Positions 1 through 8,128 of a stretch of 64,000 bases of DNA are shown in pieces. Location of the stretch: NCBI RefSeq assembly GCF_000147695.2, contig NC_015958.1:2401501-2465500 (forward strand), read 5' to 3'. The position numbers and the translations under genes are program-made. This DNA is from Thermoanaerobacter wiegelii Rt8.B1. Lineage in GTDB: Bacteria > Bacillota > Thermoanaerobacteria > Thermoanaerobacterales > Thermoanaerobacteraceae. The stretch's first letter is position 1. Each line of letters begins with the position of its first letter. The notes under the pieces are model-generated. The model saw only the letters and a program-made list of their open reading frames with translations. It made no database searches and had not been told where the DNA came from.

Positions 1-32
1 TATCGTCTATATAAAAAAACGGTAAAATATGA

Positions 33-38
33 TATAAT
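33..38 (+). promoter_or_regulatory. -10 box upstream of riboswitch-like element
   Basis: A perfect TATAAT lies just ahead of the folded leader element. No clear -35 hexamer is seen; the upstream bases are A-rich. It is placed correctly to start a transcript at about position 45. Confidence 0.4.
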
Positions 39-43
39 ATAAA

Positions 44-141
44 ATAGCTCTTGGCAGAGTAGGTGTCTCGCGTGAAGTGCCGGAGGATGGGACGTTGCCT
101 TCATTCTGGCAATTAGTCATAGTCATTGGAATAGGCTAGCT
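44..141 (+). promoter_or_regulatory. degenerate THF-riboswitch-like element
   Basis: The 5' half closely follows the tetrahydrofolate riboswitch consensus as I remember it: GCAGAGTAG, then GCGTGAAGTG, then a six-pair stem (CCGGAG with TTCTGG) enclosing GATGGGACGTTG. The 3' half is shortened: CATTG followed by GGCTAGC resembles the conserved end, but the segment that should pair with the first arm is missing. The next gene is a DUF59 protein over 200 bases away, not a folate gene. Family identity is from memory; the loss of the 3' half is seen directly. Confidence 0.45.
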
Positions 142-368
142 TATATCTTCTGTAATACTTGTACCTTATTTTATCCAATTGCTTTTCCATTTGTCCGTGA
201 AAGTTACATTACCTCCTCGAATTATTACTCAAATTATTTAAGTTCCTCTATATGCCTTTTTTACGCAAATAATTTTGGAAAAACTACGTATAGTTTTTAA
301 CTTTAAAACCGAAGAAAAAGGAAAAAAGTAATACAATATAATTGGATATAAAGGAGGCACAATATATT
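142..368 (+). other. intergenic leader, no gene seen
   Basis: AT-rich stretch between the riboswitch-like element and the DUF59 gene. No open frame with a ribosome binding site is present. A folate transport or synthesis gene that may once have followed the riboswitch is absent. Confidence 0.4.
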
Positions 369-722
369 ATGGAAAGTGAAGAATTTCTTGACTTTGCACC
401 AATTAAATTTGTTGGCATTGATGACAAAGAAGAGCAAAATCGTATAATAGATGTTCTCATGTCCGTTGTTGATCCAGAAATCGGTATAGATATTATAAAC
501 CTTGGGCTTGTTTATGAAATTCACAAAGAAGATAATAAATTATACATTATAATGACACTAACAGCATTAGGTTGCCCACTTGCTGATGTGTTGTCAAATG
601 AGGTAAAAAACGAAGTACTTTCAATTGGAGATTATAGTGAGGTAGAAGTAAAAATTGTATATTCACCTCCATGGGATCATGATCGTCTATCTTCATTTGC
701 TAGAATGGAACTCGGATTATAA
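369..722 (+). CDS. DUF59/MIP18 family metal-sulfur cluster protein
   Basis: A 117-residue protein of the DUF59 (MIP18, SufT/PaaD-like) family, whose members help assemble or deliver Fe-S clusters. Visible family motifs are DPEIGIDIINLGLVY near residues 35-50 and TALGCPLAD, which carries the conserved cysteine, followed by YSPPWDHD near the C terminus. ATG 369 was chosen because AGGAGG at 352-357 sits 11 bases upstream; an earlier in-frame TTG has no site. No suf or isc genes are nearby, so its client is unknown. It is a single-gene unit closed by a terminator. Confidence 0.85.
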   Translation: MESEEFLDFAPIKFVGIDDKEEQNRIIDVLMSVVDPEIGIDIINLGLVYEIHKEDNKLYIIMTLTALGCPLADVLSNEVKNEVLSIGDYSEVEVKIVYSPPWDHDRLSSFARMELGL

Positions 723-748
723 AAAGGCGGTTTAAAACCGTCTTTTTA
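721..748 (+). terminator. rho-independent terminator of the DUF59 gene
   Basis: Inverted repeat AAGGCGGTTT / AAACCGTCTT directly after the stop codon, followed by a T run. Confidence 0.8.
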
Positions 749-879
749 TATAGCTCAAAAAAACAATAATTAAAAATTTAAAAAAGAATTGAATACTATC
801 AATTCGAGTTATAAGTATTTTATATGGTATTGACCTATCTGAAACGAAGGATTATCTCGATGTAGAAAAATTATCAAAA

Positions 880-1269
880 TTGATTAAGAATACATGGACA
901 AAGGAAGAAAATTTTTCACAAGCCGATATAATTAGAAAGTTAGAAGAAATCGCACTATTTATATTTAAAGATGAAAGATTAAAAGATCTGAAAATACCTG
1001 GTGATATACTTATAGGGATAAATTTTGAAGATGATGCAGAAGTGGAGAAAAAAATTGATAAATTAATATCATCTATGATTGATGACCAAATTTTAATAGA
1101 AAATTATCTTTTGGAAATTTCTTATGCGTTACAAAATTACGAATTTACTGAGAGGGAAATAAAAAATCTATTTCATTTGATAGGATTAGCTATATCAGAT
1201 GAATACAAATCTCTCTTAAGAGTTATTGTAGTAAAGTGTTTTGCAGCTATAAGAAAAATTTTCAAGTAA
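880..1269 (+). CDS. hypothetical protein, 5' end uncertain
   Basis: Up to 129 residues, acidic and mostly helical, of no family I recognise. The only start codon is TTG 880 and it has no ribosome binding site. The same frame stays open upstream to 793 and reads like protein (a YGIDLSETKDYLDVEKL segment), but contains no ATG, GTG or TTG there. This suggests the gene has lost its 5' end and is a fragment. It is not part of an obvious operon: the DUF59 terminator precedes it and the acoR leader follows. Confidence 0.4.
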   Translation: MIKNTWTKEENFSQADIIRKLEEIALFIFKDERLKDLKIPGDILIGINFEDDAEVEKKIDKLISSMIDDQILIENYLLEISYALQNYEFTEREIKNLFHLIGLAISDEYKSLLRVIVVKCFAAIRKIFK

Positions 1270-1289
1270 AAATTTAATAAAGAACGAAG

Positions 1290-1458
1290 AAGGAGATTGC
1301 GTAGTGGTTGTCGAAATATAACATAGAGTTTCTTCCTTTGTGGGTTTTGGGTTTCGGTAATTCCTACCTTCGACACTAAAGGGAGGGAAGCCTTCTTTTT
1401 CTCAAATCTTTTTGTATCAAGTATTATAAGGTTTGATAACCCCCTAAATTAGGGGTTC
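1290..1458 (+). other. acoR upstream region with inverted repeats
   Basis: The gap before acoR holds TGTCGAA paired at a distance with TTCGACA (about 1309-1377) and a tight palindrome AACCCCCTAAATTAGGGGTT at 1439-1458, about 35 bases before the acoR start. The palindrome may be an operator or a hairpin in the leader. No sigma-54 box is seen here, so acoR itself probably uses a different promoter. Confidence 0.3.
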
Positions 1459-1491
1459 ATCTGATATAACTTGGTACGGGGGGAGAGGTGA

Positions 1492-3516
1492 ATGAAAGAA
1501 AATTTTTATGGAGTTTATGAAGAAGTGTGGCATCAATGGAACGACTTTCAAAACACCATGACTATCTCAAAACAAATCGTTAGGTCGGAAATACTTAAAT
1601 CTTGGGAAAGGAGCAAAATTGCAGGCGTCGATCCGTACCAGGAACAAGGACAAGAAATTATCGAGGGTGCCGCTTTAAAAGAAGTCAGAGAAAAACAAGA
1701 AGAACTAATTCAAGCTGCTAGGCCGATTATGGAAAAGCTTTTATCGCTGTCTGGTGACTATGGTTTCCTTGCAGTTTTAGTAGGAGAGGACGGTTATATA
1801 TTAGAGACATTAGGGAACCACCAGGAAACTATAGACCTAGCTCGAAGAACCAATTTCATTCCCGGCGCATGCTGGCGAGAAGATAAAGTTGGCACTAACG
1901 GTATAGGAACTGCAATGGTTATAGGGCAAGCCCTTGATGTAACTGGGGCTGAACACTTCTCTCGTGGACTTCACTCTTGGACATGTACTGGTTCTCCAAT
2001 TTTTAGTCCGGAAGGAAAACCTATTGGAGTTATTGATCTTTCGGGACCTTGGTACCGAGAAAATAAACTGGCATTAGCTACTATAGTATCTTCTGCAATT
2101 GCGATTGAAAACAATTTGAAGCAGAGTAAAGCCTTTAAAGAAACTTTACCTTACAGACAACTCTCAGAATACTTCTTAGAAAACAACAGTGATCCCTTAT
2201 TAGTGATGGATAATACAGGAAGATTAATCAAGGTTAATTATGCATCTGAGAAAGTTTTGGGATGGAAAAAAGAAGATTTAATAGGACGAAGAGCTGATGA
2301 AATATTTGACAATTCGCAGGAAATCCTATTCCTCATAAAAGCGCGGCAGAGTATAAAAAACAAGGAAATATTAGTGCAAAGTAGAAAAGGTATCTTGCGG
2401 TGTAGCGCAGATGTTTCACCTATAAGTGGTTATTACAATGAAAATGTAGCGGCTCTAATAGCTCTAAAAATGCATGAAGGTAGTCAATTTTATATAAGCT
2501 CTCCTCCAGCCTTAAAAGGATTCGAAGTAATATTGGGAAATCATCCCTGTTTGCGTGAAAGTATACGATTAGCCCAAATTGCAGCAAATAGCGATGCACC
2601 AGTCCTTATTTTAGGAGAGACAGGGACAGGGAAAGACCTTTTTGCAAGAGCCATTCATGAGGCTAGCGGTAGGAAAGGACCTTTTGTGGCGATAAATGGT
2701 GGTGCTTTGCCGCGAGAATTAATTGGAAGTGAGCTTTTCGGCTATGTAGGCGGAGCTTTTACCGGTGCACGACCAGAGGGCAAGCCAGGTAAATTTGAAC
2801 AAGCACAAGGAGGTACTTTATTTTTAGACGAGATAGGCGATATGCCTATGGATATACAGGTTTACCTTTTACGAGTGTTAGAAGAAAAAAAGGTAGTTCG
2901 AATAGGCGGACATAAGGAGATACCGTTAGATGTTCGAATTATTGCTGCGACCAATTCGGATTTAACAAAGTTAGTAAGAGAGAAAAAATTTCGAGAGGAT
3001 TTGTATTATCGCCTGAGAGTTCTCACTATTCATTTATGCCCGTTACGAGAACGCAAAAGTGATATACCTCTTCTTTTTCAACATTTTGTCAATAAATTTT
3101 CGCAAAAATTAGGCAAAAATATTACCAATATTGATCCATCAATTTGGCCTTTATTAAGTAATTACGACTGGCCAGGAAACATTAGGGAATTACGAAATGT
3201 GGCAGAATGGGCAGTGAATATAGCAGAGGGTAGTACAATTTCTGTTAATCATTTGCCACCTTACTTGTCTGGCTCTCAAACTATCCGCGAGAACAGCAGT
3301 ACTTTTTCTTCTACCTCTCTTATTGAACTGGAAAAACAGGAGATTAGTCGACTTCTCGAACATTATGGTGGTAATATAACCAAAGTTGCTGAAGCCTTAG
3401 GCATAGCACGGAACACTTTGTATAGGAAGCTTTATAAATATGGACTAAAGACTCGTTATGGTGTTCCAAAATCTAACGTTACAAAAAGAGACATAAGTTA
3501 CAAAGAAGCAGATTAA
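1492..3516 (+). CDS. acoR: sigma-54-dependent activator of acetoin catabolism
   Basis: A 674-residue bacterial enhancer-binding protein. The domain order is GAF-like sensor (about 60-210), PAS (about 225-320), AAA+ sigma-54 interaction domain (about 340-570) and a Fis-type helix-turn-helix at the end. Visible motifs are GETGTGKD (Walker A), GAFTGA (the sigma-54 contact loop), FLDEIGDMP (Walker B) and NITKVAEALGIARNTLYRKL (recognition helices). ATG 1492 follows GGGGGAGAGG. It lies directly upstream of acoABC in the same direction, the usual arrangement for AcoR, and a sigma-54 promoter is present between them. It probably activates the operon when acetoin is bound. Confidence 0.93.
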   Translation: MKENFYGVYEEVWHQWNDFQNTMTISKQIVRSEILKSWERSKIAGVDPYQEQGQEIIEGAALKEVREKQEELIQAARPIMEKLLSLSGDYGFLAVLVGEDGYILETLGNHQETIDLARRTNFIPGACWREDKVGTNGIGTAMVIGQALDVTGAEHFSRGLHSWTCTGSPIFSPEGKPIGVIDLSGPWYRENKLALATIVSSAIAIENNLKQSKAFKETLPYRQLSEYFLENNSDPLLVMDNTGRLIKVNYASEKVLGWKKEDLIGRRADEIFDNSQEILFLIKARQSIKNKEILVQSRKGILRCSADVSPISGYYNENVAALIALKMHEGSQFYISSPPALKGFEVILGNHPCLRESIRLAQIAANSDAPVLILGETGTGKDLFARAIHEASGRKGPFVAINGGALPRELIGSELFGYVGGAFTGARPEGKPGKFEQAQGGTLFLDEIGDMPMDIQVYLLRVLEEKKVVRIGGHKEIPLDVRIIAATNSDLTKLVREKKFREDLYYRLRVLTIHLCPLRERKSDIPLLFQHFVNKFSQKLGKNITNIDPSIWPLLSNYDWPGNIRELRNVAEWAVNIAEGSTISVNHLPPYLSGSQTIRENSSTFSSTSLIELEKQEISRLLEHYGGNITKVAEALGIARNTLYRKLYKYGLKTRYGVPKSNVTKRDISYKEAD

Positions 3517-3555
3517 GATTTCATAATTTCTTGTAAAAATCAAGAGATGAGTAAA

Positions 3556-3589
3556 CCAGCACTCAATAATGGGTGCTGGCATATTTTTT
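3556..3589 (+). terminator. acoR terminator hairpin
   Basis: CCAGCAC / GTGCTGG stem with a ten-base loop, then CATATTTTTT. It has the form of a rho-independent terminator. Its 3' arm overlaps the -24 element of the acoA promoter. Confidence 0.7.
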
Positions 3590-3592
3590 GCA
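3577..3592 (+). promoter_or_regulatory. sigma-54 (-24/-12) promoter for acoABC
   Basis: TGGCATATTTTTTGCA matches TGGCAC-N5-TTGCA with exact GG-to-GC spacing. Transcription would start near 3603, giving a leader of about 130 bases before acoA. It fits the sigma-54 activator encoded just upstream. Confidence 0.75.
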
Positions 3593-3731
3593 AGAATATA
3601 TTTAATGCAAAATCTAAAAGGGGGGGATGTAACAAAAGAAATTAAAATATATTCACCTTCTTTGAAATTATAAAGCAGGGTAGTATATTGTAAAAAATTG
3701 AAAAATTGTAAATAGATAGGAGTGAAAAGGT

Positions 3732-4721
3732 ATGAACATTCCCAAAGAAACTCTTATGCGTATGTACCTTGAGATGGTTACAATTCGATTATATGAGGAA
3801 ACCATGGCTGAAGCCTATCAGGAAGGGAAATACCCAGTATTCAACATTGCATCAGGCCCAGTCCCTGGTGAGATGCATTTAGCTGCAGGACAGGAGCCTG
3901 TAGCTGTAGGGGTATGCATGCACCTTAATAAGGAGGATGCTGTAGTCGGTACTCACCGGCCTCACCACTTTGCTATTGCAAAAGGAGTAGATCTCAAACG
4001 CATGACAGCAGAAATATTTGGCAAAGTTACCGGTTTAGGCCGCGGCAAAGGTGGTCACATGCACCTCTTTGACCCTGATGTACACTTCAGCTGTAGCGGC
4101 ATCGTCGGTGCTAGCATTCCCCAAGCAGTAGGAGCAGCCCTAACTTTCAAAATGCGCAAGGAAAAACGTGTAGCTGTGGCCTTTTTTGGTGACGGTGCTG
4201 CAAATCAGGGTGCTTTTCATGAAGGGCTTAACTTAGCTGCAATTTGGAAGCTACCTGTGGTGTTTGTATGCGAGGACAATAGTTGGGCAATTTCTGTACC
4301 AAAACAAAAGTCCACAGCTATTAGTCGAAATGCTGACCGTGCAGTTGCATATGGTATACCCGGAATATACGTGGGAGAAAACGATGTCTTAGCTGTCTAC
4401 GAGGCTGCTGGCAAGGCAGTAGAGCGAGCACGCCAGGGAGAGGGTCCAACTCTTATTGAAGTTAAAACAGATCGTTTCTTTGGGCATTTCCAGGGTGACC
4501 CAGAAGTCTATAGACCCAAGGACGAAGTTCCACGTCTAAAGCAAAATGATCCAATTAAGCGGTTCAGGAAATACCTTATTGAAAATGGTATAGCCAAAGA
4601 AGCTGAAATTAAACAATTAGACGATGAAGCACGGAAGCATGTTGAGGATGCTTTCTTGTTTGCTCGGGAGTCACCCTACCCAGCACCGGAAGAAGCTCTA
4701 CTTCACGTGTTTGTAGAATAG
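3732..4721 (+). CDS. acoA: acetoin dehydrogenase E1, alpha subunit
   Basis: A 329-residue thiamine-diphosphate-dependent E1 alpha subunit. With AcoB it cleaves acetoin and passes the acetyl group to the lipoyl arm of AcoC. The thiamine diphosphate motif GDGAANQGAFHEGLNLAA runs to about residue 175 and ends in the Asn-bearing EDNSWAIS; GRGKGGHMHLF is the typical E1 alpha loop. ATG 3732 follows TAGGAGTG. It is the first gene of acoABC, transcribed from the -24/-12 promoter. Pyruvate E1 alpha is the main alternative, but the AcoR neighbour argues for acetoin. Confidence 0.9.
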   Translation: MNIPKETLMRMYLEMVTIRLYEETMAEAYQEGKYPVFNIASGPVPGEMHLAAGQEPVAVGVCMHLNKEDAVVGTHRPHHFAIAKGVDLKRMTAEIFGKVTGLGRGKGGHMHLFDPDVHFSCSGIVGASIPQAVGAALTFKMRKEKRVAVAFFGDGAANQGAFHEGLNLAAIWKLPVVFVCEDNSWAISVPKQKSTAISRNADRAVAYGIPGIYVGENDVLAVYEAAGKAVERARQGEGPTLIEVKTDRFFGHFQGDPEVYRPKDEVPRLKQNDPIKRFRKYLIENGIAKEAEIKQLDDEARKHVEDAFLFARESPYPAPEEALLHVFVE

Positions 4722-4768
4722 TGAGTTACGCGTTTAGTGGTGAATAGTATGTAAAGGAGGAGAAAATT

Positions 4769-5788
4769 ATGTCTGCGAAAACCACGCGAAAGCTTACTAT
4801 GGCAAAAGCAATTGCTGAGGCCATTAGTTTGGAGATGGAAAGGGATCCGAGAGTTTTTGTCATGGGTGAGGACGTAGGTGTATATGGAGGTATATTCAGT
4901 GCCACAGCTGGGCTATATGAAAAATTTGGGCCAGAAAGAGTTATCGATACACCCATTTCCGAAACAGGTTTTATAGGTGCTGCTTTAGCAGCTGCTATGG
5001 AAGGTATGCGTCCTATAGTAGAATTAATGTTTGTAGACTTCTTTGGCGTGTGTATGGATCAAATTTATAATCACATTGCCAAAAACACTTACTTTTCAGG
5101 GGGAAATATTCGGATACCTTTGGTGCTCATGACTGCGGTTGGTGGTGGTTACAACGATGCAGGGCAGCATTCACAGTGTCTTTGGGGGACTTTCGCTCAT
5201 CTGCCTGGTCTCAAAGTAGTTGTACCTTCTACTCCCTATGACGCCAAAGGTCTGATGATTTCAGCCATACGGGATGACAATCCTGTTCTATACATGTTCC
5301 ACAAGGGGTTACTTGGTCTGGGTTGGATGACCCTTATTAAGGACAGCACTGGCCCTGTCCCTGAGGAGCCTTATACGATCCCGTTTGGTAAAGCAGAGGT
5401 AAAACGTGAAGGAAAAGATGTTTCGATAATCAGCGTGGCTATGGGCGTCTATCAAGCATTAGAGGCAGCTAAAGAACTGGAAAAAGAAGGTATAAGTGTT
5501 GAGGTTCTGGACCTCAGGACATTGGTGCCATTAGACCGCGAAGCCATAATAAATACTGTAAAAAAGACCCGTAGAGTATTGGTAGTGGATGAAGACTACT
5601 TGAGCTATGGTATGAGCGGAGAAGTTGCTGCAACTGTAGTTGAGCATGCTTTTGACTACTTAGAAGCGCCTGTCAAACGGTTAGCAGTTCCAGACGTGCC
5701 TATCCCATATTCTCGTCCTTTGGAACAGTTTGTATTACCTTTAAGTTCTAAAATTGTGAATGCAGTTAAGGAATTGCTCAGGTCATAA
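4769..5788 (+). CDS. acoB: acetoin dehydrogenase E1, beta subunit
   Basis: A 339-residue E1 beta subunit of the transketolase-like fold. It shows GEDVGVYGG and the downstream motif RVIDTPISETGFIGAALAAA, both standard for 2-oxo acid/acetoin dehydrogenase beta chains, plus a C-terminal transketolase domain (VEVLDLRTLVPLD). AAAGGAGGAG precedes ATG 4769. A 47-base gap separates it from acoA and a 34-base gap from acoC. It forms the alpha2-beta2 E1 with AcoA. Confidence 0.9.
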   Translation: MSAKTTRKLTMAKAIAEAISLEMERDPRVFVMGEDVGVYGGIFSATAGLYEKFGPERVIDTPISETGFIGAALAAAMEGMRPIVELMFVDFFGVCMDQIYNHIAKNTYFSGGNIRIPLVLMTAVGGGYNDAGQHSQCLWGTFAHLPGLKVVVPSTPYDAKGLMISAIRDDNPVLYMFHKGLLGLGWMTLIKDSTGPVPEEPYTIPFGKAEVKREGKDVSIISVAMGVYQALEAAKELEKEGISVEVLDLRTLVPLDREAIINTVKKTRRVLVVDEDYLSYGMSGEVAATVVEHAFDYLEAPVKRLAVPDVPIPYSRPLEQFVLPLSSKIVNAVKELLRS

Positions 5789-5822
5789 TAATGAAATTTC
5801 AAAGCAGGAGGACTGATATCTT

Positions 5823-7022
5823 ATGCCATACGAATTTCGCATGCCTAACGTAGCATCAAATGGAATAGAAGGGTTTGTGGTGAATTGGTTCAAGGATGAA
5901 GGACAGCCAGTACAAGCAGACGAATTGCTGCTGGAAGTACAATTTGAAAAAGTAGTTGTTGAAATCCAGGCTCCAGTAAGCGGCATACTTACAAAAATCC
6001 TATGCCCCCAAGGCCATGTAGTTAAGGTTGGGCAGCCGCTCTGCTTGATCGAAGAAGAGGCCACGGAGGTGGCTGGAGGTAGTGAATCTGCGACGCCTCC
6101 AGTCTATGCGCCAGAGGAAACGACCCACATCCACGGCGAGACAGAGCAGAGATCCCAGAGTACTCCAGTGGATACCCAGGATCCCGGTAACAGGACAGGA
6201 GATGTAAGAGCTACCCCTGCAGCCCGTAAGCTTGCCCGTGAATTGGGAATTTCTCTGGAGGCAGTACCGGGAACCGGCCCGAGCGGTCGTATTACTGAGG
6301 AGGATGTTAAGAAATTTGCTCAACGTTCGGAAAAGACAGATTTAAAAGCAAAAAGGGTACCCCTCACTCCTACTCAACGTTTAGTTGGTGCGAGGATGTT
6401 ACAAAGCCTGCGAGAAACTGCACAGTTTACATTAGGGCGGGAGATAGATGTAAGCGCGTTAATCAAAGTCCGCATGGAGCTTAGACAAAAAGGTTCACCT
6501 GCCAACATGACGGATCTTATACATAAAGCAGTGGTTCGGGCGATTTTAGAAAATCCTGAAATGCAGGCTATTATTGATGGAGACGATATGATACTGCCTG
6601 CAGAAGTTCACTTGGGATTTGCTGTTGCCCGTGGCGATGAACTTTTAGTGCCCGTAATCAAAAATGCTCATAGACTCAATCTTAATGAAATGGCTGTTGA
6701 GAGACGCCGGCTTACTGATGCAGTTCTGCAAGGTATTATAAAGCCAGAAGAGCTACAAGGAGGTACCTTTACGATTACAAATCTGGGTACTTATGGTATT
6801 GATTTCTTTACCCCTGTGCTATATCCAAAGCAATCTGCAATTCTCGGTATTGGAAGAATAGTGGAACGACCAGTTCTTGAGAATGGAAACGTCCGCTCCG
6901 CACAATTTATGACTCTTAGTCTTACTGTAGATCACCAGGTAATAAACGGCGCACCTGCTGCGAGATTCTTAACTCGGCTGGCGGAACTTCTTTCTCAACC
7001 TGAAGCGCTCTTGGAGTCGTAA
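5823..7022 (+). CDS. acoC: acetoin dehydrogenase E2, dihydrolipoyl acyltransferase
   Basis: A 399-residue E2 component. It has an N-terminal lipoyl domain (about 1-80, with the lipoyl lysine in EVQFEKVVVEI), a Pro/Thr-rich linker, a peripheral subunit-binding domain (about 130-165, ATPAARKLARELGI) and a C-terminal acyltransferase domain whose catalytic histidine is in DHQVINGAPAARF. GGAGGACTG precedes ATG 5823. It transfers the acetyl group to CoA. No E3 (dihydrolipoamide dehydrogenase) or lipoate ligase gene follows before the terminator, so E3 must come from elsewhere in the genome. Confidence 0.9.
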   Translation: MPYEFRMPNVASNGIEGFVVNWFKDEGQPVQADELLLEVQFEKVVVEIQAPVSGILTKILCPQGHVVKVGQPLCLIEEEATEVAGGSESATPPVYAPEETTHIHGETEQRSQSTPVDTQDPGNRTGDVRATPAARKLARELGISLEAVPGTGPSGRITEEDVKKFAQRSEKTDLKAKRVPLTPTQRLVGARMLQSLRETAQFTLGREIDVSALIKVRMELRQKGSPANMTDLIHKAVVRAILENPEMQAIIDGDDMILPAEVHLGFAVARGDELLVPVIKNAHRLNLNEMAVERRRLTDAVLQGIIKPEELQGGTFTITNLGTYGIDFFTPVLYPKQSAILGIGRIVERPVLENGNVRSAQFMTLSLTVDHQVINGAPAARFLTRLAELLSQPEALLES

Positions 7023-7024
7023 TA

Positions 7025-7057
7025 GCAAAAGGGCAATGCATGTGCGCTGCCCTTTTA
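7025..7057 (+). terminator. acoABC terminator
   Basis: AAAAGGGCA / TGCCCTTTT stem right after the acoC stop, ending in TTTT. It closes the operon before any E3 gene. Confidence 0.8.
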
Positions 7058-7111
7058 GAATACACGAAAAAAAGAAAAGAGGAGTGGTTTCAATAAGGTG
7101 CATTAAGTGGT

Positions 7112-7145
7112 ACCTGGATTTATGTCAATATAGCAGACACAAAAA
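7112..7145 (+). repeat. solo IS-end-like repeat, copy 1
   Basis: GGATTTATGTCAATATAG followed by C/T-AGACACAAAAAC also occurs at 31679-31709 with a single difference. Neither copy is beside a transposase. The sequence has the look of an insertion-sequence terminus left behind after a deletion. Confidence 0.45.
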
Positions 7146-7270
7146 CTCGAAATTTTTATACTAAGTTTTTAATTATATCTTCATATTTCTGGTCAATGTT
7201 GCTGCCATCAGGGCAATTTATAAATTCATTTATTTAAATTAAAGAGAATTTATAAATATTGTCTCTGTGC

Positions 7271-7312
7271 AAGAGCCCCAGCCTTTTGTAAAAATAAAAA
7301 GCTGGGGCTCTT
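7271..7312 (-). terminator. strong hairpin downstream of the DUF302 gene
   Basis: AAGAGCCCCAGC / GCTGGGGCTCTT is a perfect 12-bp stem with a T/A-rich loop, 35 bases past the stop of the minus-strand DUF302 gene. A T run is weak on both sides, so it may act from either direction. Confidence 0.55.
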
Positions 7313-7347
7313 ATACGATAATTTAGGGAGTCATTTGACCTTTTTCA

Positions 7348-7736
7348 TTAAACAACCTTATTGATTATTTTTATTAAACGCTCCTCAATTTCTTTAGCAA
7401 TGTCTTTAATTTCTACATTATCGCTATCCATATGTGAGAATAATTGAGCTAATTTTAAAACACCTACTTTTGTTTCTTTTGTATCTTCTATAATTACAAT
7501 TTTACATGGTAGAAAGTAGCTTGCCATTGAGTCAATTGCGATAATTTTTGCAGCGGCATTAGGATTACAAACTTCTAAAATTGTTACACTGTGATTATAA
7601 GGCAGCCCTTTTTCAGCGAGTTTTTTGTGCAATTCAAATTCCCATAACACACCAAAGTTTTCCTCTTTAAGTTCTTTTTTTAAGTCCTCAATCAACTCTT
7701 TTGTTTTTTATAGGTAGTTAACGTGAAGTCAAACAT
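7348..7736 (-). pseudogene. DUF302 family protein, frameshifted near its start
   Basis: The family core is intact: HSVTILEVCNP, then FLPCKIVIIED, as in DUF302 proteins (about 125 residues). The natural start is ATG 7736 behind GAGGAG; it reads MFDFTLTTYKK and then hits a stop. The rest (KELIEDLKKELKEENFG onward) is in the next frame. Adding one A to the A6 run at 7704-7709 joins the two into a normal DUF302 protein. The downstream frame alone begins at TTG 7695 with no binding site. Function of the family is poorly known. Confidence 0.75.
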
Positions 7737-7841
7737 AGTTTTTTCTCCTCTCATTTATCTTTTTTTCTTTGATGAAAAATTTGTGTGTACTCTTAGTATA
7801 AGATTATTTTAAATTAAAAATTTGAAGAAAATGTGAAGGAA

Positions 7842-8096
7842 AATTTACTAAGAGATTATTTTATAGACATTAGAACTCCTTAGATACTTGCGGATAAAAA
7901 AGCGTGAAATAAATCCCATCTAACAGGCGGTCGGCTTTGGATATTTGTGGGTATTATAGGGTTATTGGATTCAATTTTTAGCGGCATGTGGAAATTCATT
8001 TTTTTGATTGTTCCACAATTACTAAATCAAACAATTCTTTTCTACTTTTTACTTTCAATATTAGAATGCTCTTTCTGTCTTTTCTTTCTCCCATAG
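7842..8096 (+). pseudogene. relic of an SdpI-family membrane protein
   Basis: The plus strand reads LLRDYFIDIRTP*ILADKKA*NKSHLTGGRLWIFVGIIGLLDSIF in one frame. This aligns with the C-terminal part of the intact SdpI homologue at 15081-15743 (NYFVGIRTPWTLADEEVW, then NKTHQLGGKLWLIAGIIGL). Both stop codons fall exactly where the homologue has tryptophan (TGG to TAG and TGG to TGA). The N-terminal part is gone. The frame then runs to a stop at 8094. It cannot make a full SdpI and is a decayed duplicate or an imported relic. Confidence 0.7.
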
Positions 8097-8106
8097 CTCT
8101 TTTATT

Positions 8107-8124
8107 GAGGCTACTTATAGCCTC
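8107..8124. repeat. hairpin between converging gene remnants
   Basis: GAGGCTA / TAGCCTC perfect seven-pair stem with a four-base loop. It lies between the SdpI relic and the stop of the minus-strand GGDEF gene, and may act as a terminator. Confidence 0.4.
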
Positions 8125-8128
8125 TTCC

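Noticed and set aside
1465-1491. Sigma-54 promoter before acoR (TTGGTACGGGGGG)
   Set aside because: No TTGCA follows at the right distance; the GGGGGG is the ribosome binding site.
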